Assembly: GCF_026460945.1 (NCBI RefSeq) | Contig: NZ_JAOVZV010000007.1 | Location: forward strand, 1-64,000 | DNA: 64,000 nt | Source of the DNA: Chryseobacterium luquanense | GTDB lineage: Bacteria > Bacteroidota > Bacteroidia > Flavobacteriales > Weeksellaceae | Direction of reading: 5' to 3' | Shown: positions 1-8,131 of the stretch, piece after piece | Position numbering within the stretch: the first letter of the stretch is position 1 | Layout: the number at the start of each line of letters is the position of its first letter | Position numbers and translations under genes: made by a program | The notes under the pieces: model-generated | What the model was told of the DNA's origin: nothing | Databases searched by the model: none | What the model saw: the letters and a program-made list of their open reading frames with translations, nothing else

Positions 1-47
1 GGCTCATAACCCGGAGGTCGCACGTTCGAGTCGTGTCCCCGCTACCA
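1..47 (+). tRNA. tRNA-Met (CAU), 3' part only
   Basis: The window opens inside a tRNA. Visible are the anticodon loop CTCATAA (anticodon CAT), a T arm with stem GCACG/CGTGT around loop TTCGAGT (20-36), the 3' acceptor strand CCCCGCT, discriminator A and an encoded CCA at 45-47. The 5' half lies outside the window, so elongator, initiator and the CAU-reading Ile type cannot be separated with certainty; elongator Met is the best guess. Confidence 0.85.
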
Positions 48-49
48 AC

Positions 50-79
50 AGGAGAATCAGAAATGGTTCTCCTTTTTTG
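50..79 (+). terminator. Rho-independent terminator of the tRNA
   Basis: An inverted repeat AGGAGAA/TTCTCCT with a nine-base loop is followed directly by a run of T. It begins three bases after the tRNA CCA end. Confidence 0.8.
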
Positions 80-141
80 TGCTTGAAATTTTGCTTTTTT
101 GGTTTATAAATTGCTTGTCGTATTATTAAAAATAAATAATT

Positions 142-378
142 ATGGCAGATATAACATTTAGAAAAGAAGATTTCATCAAGGATGGTGAAAGGTACAAAGT
201 TGAAGTTGATCAGGGAGCTGGCAAAGGTGTAGATCATATTGTGCAGAGAGAAGATGAGAATGGTGAGTATGAAGTTATTCAGGCTGAAATTTTGAGATCT
301 ACAGATGAAAGAGTTTTCGTAGCCTGGAGCGAACCATTCAATGGCAAAGTTGTTTCAGACGAATACAAAAAATTATAA
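142..378 (+). CDS. Small conserved hypothetical protein
   Basis: A 78-residue protein rich in charged residues, with no signal peptide and no membrane segment, so probably cytosolic. I do not recognise a named domain. The spacing of hydrophobic residues (YKVEV, YEVIQAEIL, RVFVAW) suggests a small beta-rich fold. It stands alone between the tRNA terminator and its own strong terminator at 381, so it is probably a single-gene transcript. The frame is supported by compact start and stop placement between two terminators. Confidence 0.7.
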   Translation: MADITFRKEDFIKDGERYKVEVDQGAGKGVDHIVQREDENGEYEVIQAEILRSTDERVFVAWSEPFNGKVVSDEYKKL

Positions 379-380
379 CA

Positions 381-416
381 AAAAAAGCCCCGTTTCAATG
401 AAGCGGGACTTTTTTA
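381..416 (+). terminator. Terminator, probably bidirectional
   Basis: A CCCCGTTTC/GAAGCGGG hairpin (one G-T pair) is flanked by six A on the left and T6 on the right. It serves the gene at 142-378 and could also stop the minus-strand gene at 433-1002. Confidence 0.8.
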
Positions 417-432
417 TGAATTATTAAAATTT

Positions 433-1002
433 TTATTTAATCAAAGTCTCAAATGGAGCCAGTTTAAAATCTTCAGATTTTACCTGCTCAAAATAAGATG
501 ATTTGCTGTTTCCTTTTAGTCTTCCCACTGCTTTTGAAGCTGCTGTAAAGTCAGTATCAATTTTAGTAGCAATTTCTGTTGGTTTGAAATCTTTTTTCAC
601 GCTGTCATCATCAACTCCTAAGTATCCGTTTTTCTTTGTGATATAATTGATGAAGTTATCGTAATTTCCTAATGTATTTTTGAAGTATTGTGTATGATAA
701 TTCATACATTTTGTCGCTTTCTTAGATTTATTAACGATGCAACTTGCCATATTTCCTCTGTAAAGATCAAATTCTAAAGCTACCGCATCATATTCTTTTT
801 TAAGTGCGGTTATACCATTAGTAAGTATTGAATTGTCTTTTTGAGACTCGCTTATTTTTTTCAAATGTTCCAAAACCAAAGGAACGGTGTTTTCAATTTT
901 TGTTTTTGCCTCTGTCACAGATCCGAAAACAGATGATGTTTGAGCTGAAGTTACATTAAAAATCAACAGCATTAAAACAGAAAGTAGAGTATATCTTTTC
1001 AT
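433..1002 (-). CDS. Secreted hypothetical protein
   Basis: A 189-residue protein with a clear signal peptide: MKR, then a hydrophobic stretch to about residue 20, ending TSAQ-T, the usual Bacteroidota signal peptidase I site. The mature part is mostly helical and lysine-rich, with a Cys pair in the middle (ASCIVN and TKCMNY) that could form a disulfide in the periplasm. No family is recognised. The gene stands alone and points towards the terminator at 381-416. Confidence 0.75.
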   Translation of the reverse strand: MKRYTLLSVLMLLIFNVTSAQTSSVFGSVTEAKTKIENTVPLVLEHLKKISESQKDNSILTNGITALKKEYDAVALEFDLYRGNMASCIVNKSKKATKCMNYHTQYFKNTLGNYDNFINYITKKNGYLGVDDDSVKKDFKPTEIATKIDTDFTAASKAVGRLKGNSKSSYFEQVKSEDFKLAPFETLIK

Positions 1003-1236
1003 TAGAAATTTTTAAAGCACTAAAATAAATATATTTTCTCATTCTCAGCACATTCATATTCATTTTATTTAATAAATTTTAACAAGTTTTAAGAATTTAT
1101 ATTAAAATTCAGCAATTCTATGATAATTAATTAGAGCATAATTCTGTTAATTGAAAATTTAACATATTTTAATATTTTGTAAAATATTGATTTTCAAATA
1201 TTTATTTAAATTTATTTTTTATCACTAAAAAAATAG
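1003..1236. other. AT-rich intergenic region without gene
   Basis: This stretch separates two divergently transcribed units. It is extremely A+T rich with many poly-A and poly-T tracts. I see no open frame, repeat array or RNA structure in it apart from the blaI promoter that follows. Confidence 0.5.
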
Positions 1237-1284
1237 TTGTTCGAGTGAAAAATATTTCTACATTTGTATAACTAATTTATTAGT
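1237..1284 (+). promoter_or_regulatory. Promoter and operator-like palindrome of the blaI-M56 operon
   Basis: TTG at 1237-1239, a 19-bp spacer and TACATTTG at 1259-1266 match the Bacteroidota sigma-A promoter (TTG / TAnnTTTG). The -7 box lies inside TACATTTGTA, which has the TACA-TGTA half-sites of MecI/BlaI operators. Immediately downstream, ACTAATTTATTAGT (1271-1284) is a 14-bp palindrome near the expected transcription start. Autorepression by the BlaI homologue just downstream is inferred from position. Confidence 0.65.
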
Positions 1285-1331
1285 GATATGGATTTTTTGG
1301 TAACTTTATCACAATAATTAAAAATCATATT

Positions 1332-1697
1332 ATGATCATCCAGACTTTAACAAAAGCAGAAGAACAGGTAATGCAGTTTTTGTGGAAACTCGAAAAAGGT
1401 TTCCTAAAAGATTTTTTGGATCTCTATCCAGAACCGAAACCGCATACGAATACAGTTTCTACAATTCTGAAAGTTCTAAAGGATAAAGAATTTGTTGATT
1501 ATAATGTCTACGGAAGACAGCATGAATATTTTCCTTTGATAACAAAAGAGCAATATTCCGGAAAGACAATGAAAAGTTTGGTGAAGAATTACTTTAAAGG
1601 TTCTTACAAAAGTGCTGTTTCTTTTTTGGTTGAAAAAAATGAAATGACCGTTGAAGATCTTGAAATGTTATTAAACGAACTTAAAAATAAGGACTAA
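1332..1697 (+). CDS. BlaI/MecI/CopY-family transcriptional repressor
   Basis: A 121-residue winged-helix protein. The N-terminal half has the family signature (LTKAEEQVMQFLW, then TVSTILKVLKDKEFVDY as recognition helix and wing), and the C-terminal helices (about 80-120) resemble the dimerisation and cleavage region. In known systems the repressor is inactivated by proteolysis after an M56 membrane sensor is activated. The M56 gene begins one base after this stop codon, so the pair is almost certainly co-translated. No beta-lactamase gene lies nearby, so the inducer need not be a beta-lactam. Confidence 0.9.
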   Translation: MIIQTLTKAEEQVMQFLWKLEKGFLKDFLDLYPEPKPHTNTVSTILKVLKDKEFVDYNVYGRQHEYFPLITKEQYSGKTMKSLVKNYFKGSYKSAVSFLVEKNEMTVEDLEMLLNELKNKD

Positions 1698-1698
1698 G

Positions 1699-3672
1699 AT
1701 GGAAGCGCTGATTTTTTACTTCATAAAAGTTGTGATTTGTTCAGGTGTAATGTTTTTGTATTATCAGTTGTCTTTAAAAGACAAGACATTTCATCATTAC
1801 AACAGATTTTACCTTTTGTCTGCAATGTTGATTTCAATTTTCCTGCCTCTTGTTAAAGTGGAAGATTTCACAATTGAGGTTAATGAAAATTTGTTTTTGT
1901 TGATTAGTAAGCTACAAAATTTAAATGCAAATAAAACCATAGACCATGACTACATTTATTTTAGAATTATTTTTTCAGCTTTGGGATTGGTTTCTCTCTA
2001 TTTTTTAGGAAAATTTCTTTACGGAATTTTCAGAATCCAACAACTCAAAAGCCAGTTTAAGAAAGAAAGTTTTGAAGGGGTAAATTTTTACCAGACCAAT
2101 CTTTCTGAAGCTCCATTTTCCTATTTCAAAAATCTTTTTTGGAAAAATACGATTGTCATCAATTCAGACATCGGAAAACAAATTTTAAAGCACGAAATGG
2201 TTCATATTGAGCAGAAACATTCTGTAGATAAGATTTTTATGGAGATTATCACCGCAGTTTTCTGGTTCAATCCGTTTTTTCATATCATCAAAAAAGAAAT
2301 AAGCTTAATTCACGAATATTTGGCTGATAAAAAAGCCGTAAAACAATCGGACACAAAAGCATTTGCGCAGATGCTTTTAGCAAGCCACTTTTCCGGAAAA
2401 GAGTTGCCTGTGACCAGTCCGTTTCTAAGTTCAAACCTTAAAAAAAGACTTAAAATGTTACAAAAACCTCAAACAAAATTCGCTTATGCGCGAAGAATAT
2501 TTGCTCTGCCGGTTTTATTTACCGTTGCATTTGCTTACATGGTGAATGCCAAAAACAAAGAAATAAAAGAAACCAATATTGAAATTGAAAAAGCCGTTGC
2601 TGAAATTAAAAGAGATACTTTATCTCCTAAAAACGAAACCGATCAAATTGTAAGATTACAGCAGGAAAAAATTTCAAAAGCCAACGAAAAATTAAAAATT
2701 CAATCTGAAAAACTAAAAACGTTAAGCGAAAAATCACAAGAAAAAGCTACTGAACTTCAAAAAATAGCTAAAGAAAAAGGTGAAAAAAGCTACGAATTTG
2801 AATTAAAAGCTAAAGAATTGAAGCAGCTTTCTGGAGAAATGGATAAGATTGCCCGTGACAAAATATATCAAACCGATTTTGAAGAGCTTTTAGCAAGAAG
2901 AGATAAAATGTTAGCTGAAAAAGATGCTAAAGTTATTCTTAAAGATATGCAAGTAAAAAGAGTTTTCCCTGATGGAGATAACTATAAAATAACTGTTCAT
3001 GGGGAAGAACTTGATTTTGATAAAATGTTTAACTCCAAAGATTTTAAAGATTTAGAGTTAAGCGAAGAAAAAATTAAAGCAATAAAGGAGAAATTTAATT
3101 CACCTGAGTTTAAAGAAAAATACGGAAAACTTAATAAGTTTTACATTAATGGAAAAGATATTAATACTAATTCTGAAGAATTAAAGAAAATTGCAAAAAG
3201 TTATTCAGGAAATGGGTATAGTTTTTTCAATGGAACAAGTAATTTTTCAAAGAAAGAACTTACTAAAAAAGAACAGAGAAAGCTTGATAAATTAAATAAA
3301 GAAAGAGCTGAAGCTGAAAAGAAACTAAAAGAAATAAGAAAAGAACAAGCTGAATTGCAGGGAAGTCCTTGGATTGTTGCAGTGAATGCTCATGCTCCAA
3401 AAGTAAATTACTCAGCAACTTCTTCTTATACAGAATCTCCCATGCTTTCAAAAAGTAGAATAATTTCCAATGGTTCTACTTTTAAAACAAATGTGAAAGA
3501 TATAATTGACATTAATTCTGATGAAGATATTAAAATTTTCATCGATGAAAAAGCAAGTTCTAACGAAGAGATGAAAAATCTCAATCCTAAAAATATCGAA
3601 TCAATAACTGTAAATAAAACAAAAACTACAGGGAAAAAAGCAGGAGAAATTCATATTAAAACTAAGAAATAA
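1699..3672 (+). CDS. M56-family (BlaR1-like) membrane metallopeptidase
   Basis: A 657-residue protein. N-terminal membrane segments lie at about 5-22, 38-53 and 90-115. The zinc-site HEMVH is at 165-169, followed by the second M56 motif HEYLADKKAV. A further TM at about 270-285 leads into a long extracytoplasmic part that is strongly coiled-coil (Lys/Glu heptads about 300-400 and 515-555). The last residues (SITVNKTKTTGKKAGEIHI) resemble the end of a TonB plug-like domain, as often seen in Bacteroidota M56 proteins. It probably senses a signal and triggers loss of the BlaI repressor encoded one base upstream. The ligand is unknown. Confidence 0.88.
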   Translation: MEALIFYFIKVVICSGVMFLYYQLSLKDKTFHHYNRFYLLSAMLISIFLPLVKVEDFTIEVNENLFLLISKLQNLNANKTIDHDYIYFRIIFSALGLVSLYFLGKFLYGIFRIQQLKSQFKKESFEGVNFYQTNLSEAPFSYFKNLFWKNTIVINSDIGKQILKHEMVHIEQKHSVDKIFMEIITAVFWFNPFFHIIKKEISLIHEYLADKKAVKQSDTKAFAQMLLASHFSGKELPVTSPFLSSNLKKRLKMLQKPQTKFAYARRIFALPVLFTVAFAYMVNAKNKEIKETNIEIEKAVAEIKRDTLSPKNETDQIVRLQQEKISKANEKLKIQSEKLKTLSEKSQEKATELQKIAKEKGEKSYEFELKAKELKQLSGEMDKIARDKIYQTDFEELLARRDKMLAEKDAKVILKDMQVKRVFPDGDNYKITVHGEELDFDKMFNSKDFKDLELSEEKIKAIKEKFNSPEFKEKYGKLNKFYINGKDINTNSEELKKIAKSYSGNGYSFFNGTSNFSKKELTKKEQRKLDKLNKERAEAEKKLKEIRKEQAELQGSPWIVAVNAHAPKVNYSATSSYTESPMLSKSRIISNGSTFKTNVKDIIDINSDEDIKIFIDEKASSNEEMKNLNPKNIESITVNKTKTTGKKAGEIHIKTKK

Positions 3673-3683
3673 ATTACAAAATC

Positions 3684-5747
3684 ATGGAAACCGCAATCTA
3701 TTGTTTTAAGGTATTGATCTGCTCGGGAATTATGTATGCTTATTACTTATTTTTCCTGAAAGACAAGACTTTTCATCACTATAACAGATTTTATCTTTTG
3801 TTGCTGATTGTGGTTTCATTGGTTTTACCATTGCTAAAAATTGAATATTTTACCATAGAACTTAATGACAAAGTTTTTCTGATTCTCAATAAATTTCAAA
3901 ATTTCACAGAGATAAAAAATACAAGTGATGAGAATGAGTTTTTAAAATACATTCCTCTTTTAATCGCTGGAATTACAACAGTTTTGTTAATTAAAATTTT
4001 TATTGGAATTATCAGAATCAACCGTCTTAAAAATAAATTCAGACAAGAAAAAATCAGTGGGATTAATTTTTACCAGACTAATCTGCACGATGCACCTTTT
4101 TCGTTCTTTAAAAATCTATTTTGGAAAGACAGCATTCTCATACAATCCGATTTGGGAAAGCAAATTTTAAAGCATGAAATGGTTCATATTGAACAAAAAC
4201 ATTCGTATGATAAAATTTTCATCGAAATCGTTACTGCAATTTTTTGGTTTAATCCAATTTTTCACATTGTTAAAAAAGAAATTAGTTTAATTCACGAATA
4301 TTTGGCTGATAAAAAAGCTGTAAAACAATCTGATACCAAGGCTTTTGCAGAAATGTTGTTATCAAGCCATTTTTCAGGAAATATTTTGCCGGGAACAAGT
4401 CCGTTTCTGAATTCAAATCTTAAAAAAAGACTCAAAATGATACAAAAACCAAAAACAAAATACGCTTACGCAAGACGTTTTTTTGCGCTTCCAATTATGT
4501 TTACCATTGCTTTTGCTTATATGGTCGATGCAAAAAATAAGGAAATTGAAAAGCAGAATGAGAAAATAGAAACAATTGCTGATTTAATTAAAAATCAGGA
4601 GGAAATTTCATCTATAACTCATGATACGATTTCTGATGAAACAAATGTAACGTCAGAGTTTAAGGCAAATGATATTTTCATTTTTGAAGGTAAAAAAGTA
4701 AGTCAGGAGATATTTTCTCAGAAAAAGAATGCATTTATCGCTGATAAAAATTATTATTTCTCTGCAAACAAAAACTTTTTGAGTAATGATTTACCAATTA
4801 TTTACGTTGGCGGGAAAAATAAAAATGTAAAGAAAGACGACCAGTTTATAGGAAAAATTGTTGCTGTTGTTTGGGATACACCTGCATTAGAAAAAGTAAA
4901 ATACAGTGCTGAAGCAAATGATATTCCTTATCAAGAGCAGTTGAATAAAGCCCATGAAAAAGCTCTATATGTGATTAATGCTGAAATTGTTTCTAAACAA
5001 AAATTTGAAGAGTATTATCAGCAAAATAAAAATAAAACAATTGCTTTCAGTTCAAACTCTCATGTAAACAATGACAAAGACCACTGGGTTTTTGGGGAAA
5101 GAGAACAGTATGGAGTTTTTCATGCAACTGATATTTCTAAAATGAGTAAAGAAAATAGTGAGAAGTTTCATCAACTTGTCAAAAAAATAAATCCGAAATG
5201 GTATTATGAACAATACATTAACCAAAAATATACCACTCGTGAAAATGAAATAAAAAGACAAAACGGAGAAAAAGAAAATACAGGAAAAATTGTTGCAGAA
5301 GAAGTAAAAGTTTCAGCTAAAAGAGATTATGATAAAAATCCGTTAACTAAGGCAGAAATTAAAGAACTGAGAGATGATGCGGAAAGACTTCAGGCGAAAG
5401 TTGAAAAACAGTCTCAGGTTAACAGAGATAATATGATTATTTTTAAATCTGATCTTATTGCCTCGTATATTACCGGTAAAGACCAGCCACTTACAAAAGA
5501 TAAAAAAAGTTACGCACCGGTAAATTCAAATACGATGGTAATGCCTTTAAAAGACGGTCAGTTTTTTATAGATGGAAAAGAATATACAAAAGAAGAAATA
5601 AAAATGTATATGAAGGGGTATGAAGAAGAAATGTTTGGCAAAGAAAAACTGGCAAAAGCACCTTTCAAATCTGTGAAAATGTATAGAACTCCTTATGGAG
5701 ACAAAGGTTTTTCAAGACTTGACAAAATGGAATTTTTCACCAAATAA
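3684..5747 (+). CDS. Second M56-family (BlaR1-like) membrane metallopeptidase
   Basis: A 687-residue paralogue of the preceding gene, starting 11 bases after it. The first about 290 residues are highly similar: same TM layout, HEMVHIEQKH at about 164, and an identical run around HEYLADKKAVKQSD. Similarity is lost beyond the last TM (about residue 285), where this protein has a different, less coiled extracytoplasmic domain. This points to tandem duplication followed by divergence of the sensor part. It has no repressor gene of its own and presumably shares the BlaI at 1332. Confidence 0.88.
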   Translation: METAIYCFKVLICSGIMYAYYLFFLKDKTFHHYNRFYLLLLIVVSLVLPLLKIEYFTIELNDKVFLILNKFQNFTEIKNTSDENEFLKYIPLLIAGITTVLLIKIFIGIIRINRLKNKFRQEKISGINFYQTNLHDAPFSFFKNLFWKDSILIQSDLGKQILKHEMVHIEQKHSYDKIFIEIVTAIFWFNPIFHIVKKEISLIHEYLADKKAVKQSDTKAFAEMLLSSHFSGNILPGTSPFLNSNLKKRLKMIQKPKTKYAYARRFFALPIMFTIAFAYMVDAKNKEIEKQNEKIETIADLIKNQEEISSITHDTISDETNVTSEFKANDIFIFEGKKVSQEIFSQKKNAFIADKNYYFSANKNFLSNDLPIIYVGGKNKNVKKDDQFIGKIVAVVWDTPALEKVKYSAEANDIPYQEQLNKAHEKALYVINAEIVSKQKFEEYYQQNKNKTIAFSSNSHVNNDKDHWVFGEREQYGVFHATDISKMSKENSEKFHQLVKKINPKWYYEQYINQKYTTRENEIKRQNGEKENTGKIVAEEVKVSAKRDYDKNPLTKAEIKELRDDAERLQAKVEKQSQVNRDNMIIFKSDLIASYITGKDQPLTKDKKSYAPVNSNTMVMPLKDGQFFIDGKEYTKEEIKMYMKGYEEEMFGKEKLAKAPFKSVKMYRTPYGDKGFSRLDKMEFFTK

Positions 5748-5755
5748 ATTTTAGA

Positions 5756-6580
5756 ATGAAATTATTAACCACTTTCAGTTTATTACTTATCGCAACTTTA
5801 GCGAACGCCCAAAACAAACGTTTCATTTACGAATACCAATTTATTCCGGATTCTACCAATGTATCTGAAGTAAAATCTGAGATGATGAATCTTGATGTTT
5901 CAGATGAAGGGTCTCAATTTTACAGTTATGACAAGTACAGTTCAGATTCTCTGAGAAGAGCCGAGATTAGGAAAATGGCTTCTAGTGGAGGTGCCATTTC
6001 TATAAGTGCAGATGCGGGGAAAGGATCAGTGAAATATAAGATTTCAAAAAAATATCCCGGTTACAACGTGTTTTTTCACAACAGAGTTCTTCTTGATAAT
6101 TATAAGGTAGCCGAAGAAAGAAAAATCAACTGGAAAATCAGCTCAGAAAAACAAAAAATAGGAGAGTGGAATACGCAAAAAGCAGAAACTGATTTTAGTG
6201 GAAGACATTGGACTGCGTGGTTTACTTCAGATATTCCAATTCAGGATGGACCCTATAAGTTCCATGGTCTTCCGGGACTTATTGTGAAATTGGAAGACAA
6301 GACAAAATCTCATATTTTTAATTTACAGGGTATAAAAAATATAGAGGAACTTTCAAAAGACATTATTTCTGATAAAAATATTTCGATTAACCAAAAGCAA
6401 TATGATAAGCTGATCAGAGATTTTGAAAAAGACCCTACGAGTGGATTAAAAATGATTCAGTCAGGCGGAATTACTATGAAAATGGTTGACGGACAAAATA
6501 ATCACATGAAAGAAATGGAACAGCGCCAAATCGAAAAAATTAAAAAAGACAACAACCGAATTGAATTGGTTAATAAATAA
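5756..6580 (+). CDS. GLPGLI family protein
   Basis: A 274-residue secreted protein. A signal peptide (MKLLTTFSLLLIATLANAQ) is followed by the family-defining motif in FHGLPGLIVKLED at about residues 168-180, preceded by the usual WTAWFTSDIPIQDGPYKF segment. GLPGLI proteins (TIGR01200) are common in Bacteroidota and have no established function. It starts nine bases after the M56 gene and is part of the same operon, so its product is a plausible target, effector or partner of the M56 sensors in the periplasm. Confidence 0.88.
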   Translation: MKLLTTFSLLLIATLANAQNKRFIYEYQFIPDSTNVSEVKSEMMNLDVSDEGSQFYSYDKYSSDSLRRAEIRKMASSGGAISISADAGKGSVKYKISKKYPGYNVFFHNRVLLDNYKVAEERKINWKISSEKQKIGEWNTQKAETDFSGRHWTAWFTSDIPIQDGPYKFHGLPGLIVKLEDKTKSHIFNLQGIKNIEELSKDIISDKNISINQKQYDKLIRDFEKDPTSGLKMIQSGGITMKMVDGQNNHMKEMEQRQIEKIKKDNNRIELVNK

Positions 6581-6585
6581 AAACT

Positions 6586-7482
6586 ATGAAAACAACTTTA
6601 AATTTAAGCTTTTTACTTTTATCAATATTAGTTTTTTCGCAGACCAATCGTTTCTTTTACGATTATAAATTTGTACCAGATTCTACCGATAAAGCTAAAA
6701 TTATAAATGCCGTAATGCTTTTAGATATCGATCAAAAGGGCTCTGTTTTTATGGATAATCAGAAGTATATTGCAGATTCTACTCAAAATGCCGAATTGGC
6801 AAAACAAATGAAGCTCAATTCTGGTAGTTTTACCATCAACAGATCTGAGAAATCCGGACAAATTAGTTATAAAGTAACCAAACAGTATCCTGAGTTTAAA
6901 ACGTATCTGTTTACAAGAGTTGCAAGTGACAGTTATAAAGTCGAAGAAAATAAAAAACCGGAATGGAAAATTCTTCCTGACAAACAAAAAATAGGAGAAT
7001 ATAATGCTCAAAAAGCAACGACCAATTATCTTGGAAGACAATGGACGGTCTGGTTTACAACAGAAATTCCTTTTCAGGACGGACCTTATAAATTCTACGG
7101 ACTTCCAGGTTTAATCGTGAAAATTGAAGATAAAACGGGAACACATTCGATGACTTTAGCCGGAAATAAAAAAATAAATAAAATTGAAACTGAAGAAGTC
7201 GCACTTCCAAATGGAATGCAGATTTACGGAGTAGGAACAAAAGATATCGAAGCCACGAAAGAGCAGTTTAAAAAAGTATGGAAAAATTACAAGAATGATC
7301 CTACTAAAAATATGCGCGAAATGATGTCTAAAAATTCTGAAACCAATAAGGTTGTTTTCAAAACAAAATCTGCTGATGGACGAGAGATTTCAGATCCTAA
7401 TCAGGTTTTCAGAGAAATGGAAAAAAACGCTAAAGAAGGTTTCAAAAAGAACAATAATCCGATAGAATTAGATTTATATTAA
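6586..7482 (+). CDS. GLPGLI family protein, paralogue
   Basis: A 298-residue secreted protein starting five bases after the previous gene. A signal peptide ends near residue 20 (VFSQ-TN). The segment WTVWFTTEIPFQDGPYKF and the motif GLPGLIVKIED match the neighbour closely, so the two are tandem duplicates. This copy has a longer C-terminal part. It is the last gene of the five-gene BlaI-M56-M56-GLPGLI-GLPGLI operon, ending before the terminator at 7511. Confidence 0.88.
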   Translation: MKTTLNLSFLLLSILVFSQTNRFFYDYKFVPDSTDKAKIINAVMLLDIDQKGSVFMDNQKYIADSTQNAELAKQMKLNSGSFTINRSEKSGQISYKVTKQYPEFKTYLFTRVASDSYKVEENKKPEWKILPDKQKIGEYNAQKATTNYLGRQWTVWFTTEIPFQDGPYKFYGLPGLIVKIEDKTGTHSMTLAGNKKINKIETEEVALPNGMQIYGVGTKDIEATKEQFKKVWKNYKNDPTKNMREMMSKNSETNKVVFKTKSADGREISDPNQVFREMEKNAKEGFKKNNNPIELDLY

Positions 7483-7510
7483 ATTTTCACTTCATATTTA
7501 ACAAAGAAAA

Positions 7511-7539
7511 GCAGCTTTCTCCGTGAGAGCTGTTTTTTT
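7511..7539 (+). terminator. Terminator of the BlaI/M56/GLPGLI operon
   Basis: An imperfect hairpin (CAGCTTTCTC with GAGAGCTG, small bulge) is followed by T7. It lies 29 bases after the last stop codon of the operon. Confidence 0.75.
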
Positions 7540-7602
7540 GTTTACACTGCTATAATTATTTTTAAAGCAATGTTCAAAAAGGATTTATAAAATGGTGTTC
7601 TT

Positions 7603-7690
7603 ATTTTTCTATTCGCAAAGGCGCTTTATTCAGCAATAACTGATTGCGTACTTAGCTGAGTTGAACGCCCTTGCGAACGGGAAATATTTT
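7603..7690. repeat. Dispersed intergenic repeat copy (CTTAGCTGAG / CTTGCGAAC type)
   Basis: CTTAGCTGAG followed by GAACGCCCTTGCGAAC (7651-7678) matches 43881-43908 in 25 of 28 positions, counted by eye. The 16-mer ATTTTTCTATTCGCAA at 7603-7618 recurs at 35671-35686. No coding potential is seen. It lies about 65 bp before the 21-bp array that follows. Confidence 0.6.
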
Positions 7691-7755
7691 CAAGATAAAT
7701 GAATAAATGATTGCCACCTATTGCGTTAAAAAAAATCAAGCTCAAATTAAATTAG

Positions 7756-8067
7756 TTTAATAATTCGGTTTGAAATCACAACGATTAGGTTATTTTGCGT
7801 GTCGATTAGGATAAATAACAAAAATTTGTGGTTCAAAACCATATTGATCTGGTTCTACGCCCCATCGATTCGGTTGTTTAATGAAGTGATTCGGTTATCA
7901 ACCGGAAAATTATGGTTCCGAACCCATACGATTCGGTTCGAAATTGAAAATGTTCTGGTTAAGAACGGAAACGTTTGGGAGAAAACCGAATCTTTTAAGT
8001 AAAAGACCGGAATGATTCGCTGAACAACTGAAACAGACCATTAAACAACCTAAACGGATATGTTTTT
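7756..8067. repeat. Degenerate 21-bp tandem repeat array 1
   Basis: About 14.9 consecutive units keep an exact 21-bp register (unit starts at 7756, 7777, 7798 and so on to 8050). The best conserved part is GATTCGGTTnnnAAC, and neighbouring units complete GGTTnnnAACC, for example GGTTATCAACC at 7893-7903 and GGTTCCGAACC at 7914-7924. Units differ at many positions, so the period is kept better than the sequence. The open frame across it is a by-product of a period divisible by three. Confidence 0.85.
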
Positions 8068-8071
8068 AAGT

Positions 8072-8104
8072 AAAAAAGCCAGCAAGATAAACTTACTGAC
8101 TTTA
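8072..8104 (-). terminator. Terminator of the M61 peptidase gene
   Basis: Read on the minus strand, AAAGTCAGTAAG and CTTGCTGGCTTT form a stem with two G-U pairs followed by T6. The mismatches on the plus strand become wobble pairs on the minus strand, which fixes the direction. Confidence 0.7.
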
Positions 8105-8131
8105 AAAATTGTTTGACTTATTATCAAGAAT

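Noticed and set aside
4..237. Minus-strand frame across the tRNA and first gene
   Set aside because: It reads through the tRNA antisense and its terminator; its end is the usual artefact seen opposite tRNA genes.
1332..5747. Classical beta-lactam resistance locus
   Set aside because: BlaI and BlaR1-like genes are present, but there is no beta-lactamase or PBP2a gene nearby and the sensor parts are not penicillin-binding domains.
7799..8002. Open frame of 67 codons in array 1
   Set aside because: It runs through the 21-bp repeat; a period of seven codons keeps a frame open by itself. No ribosome-binding site or family match is seen.
7756..8067. CRISPR array
   Set aside because: Units are contiguous with no unique spacers and there are no cas genes in the window.
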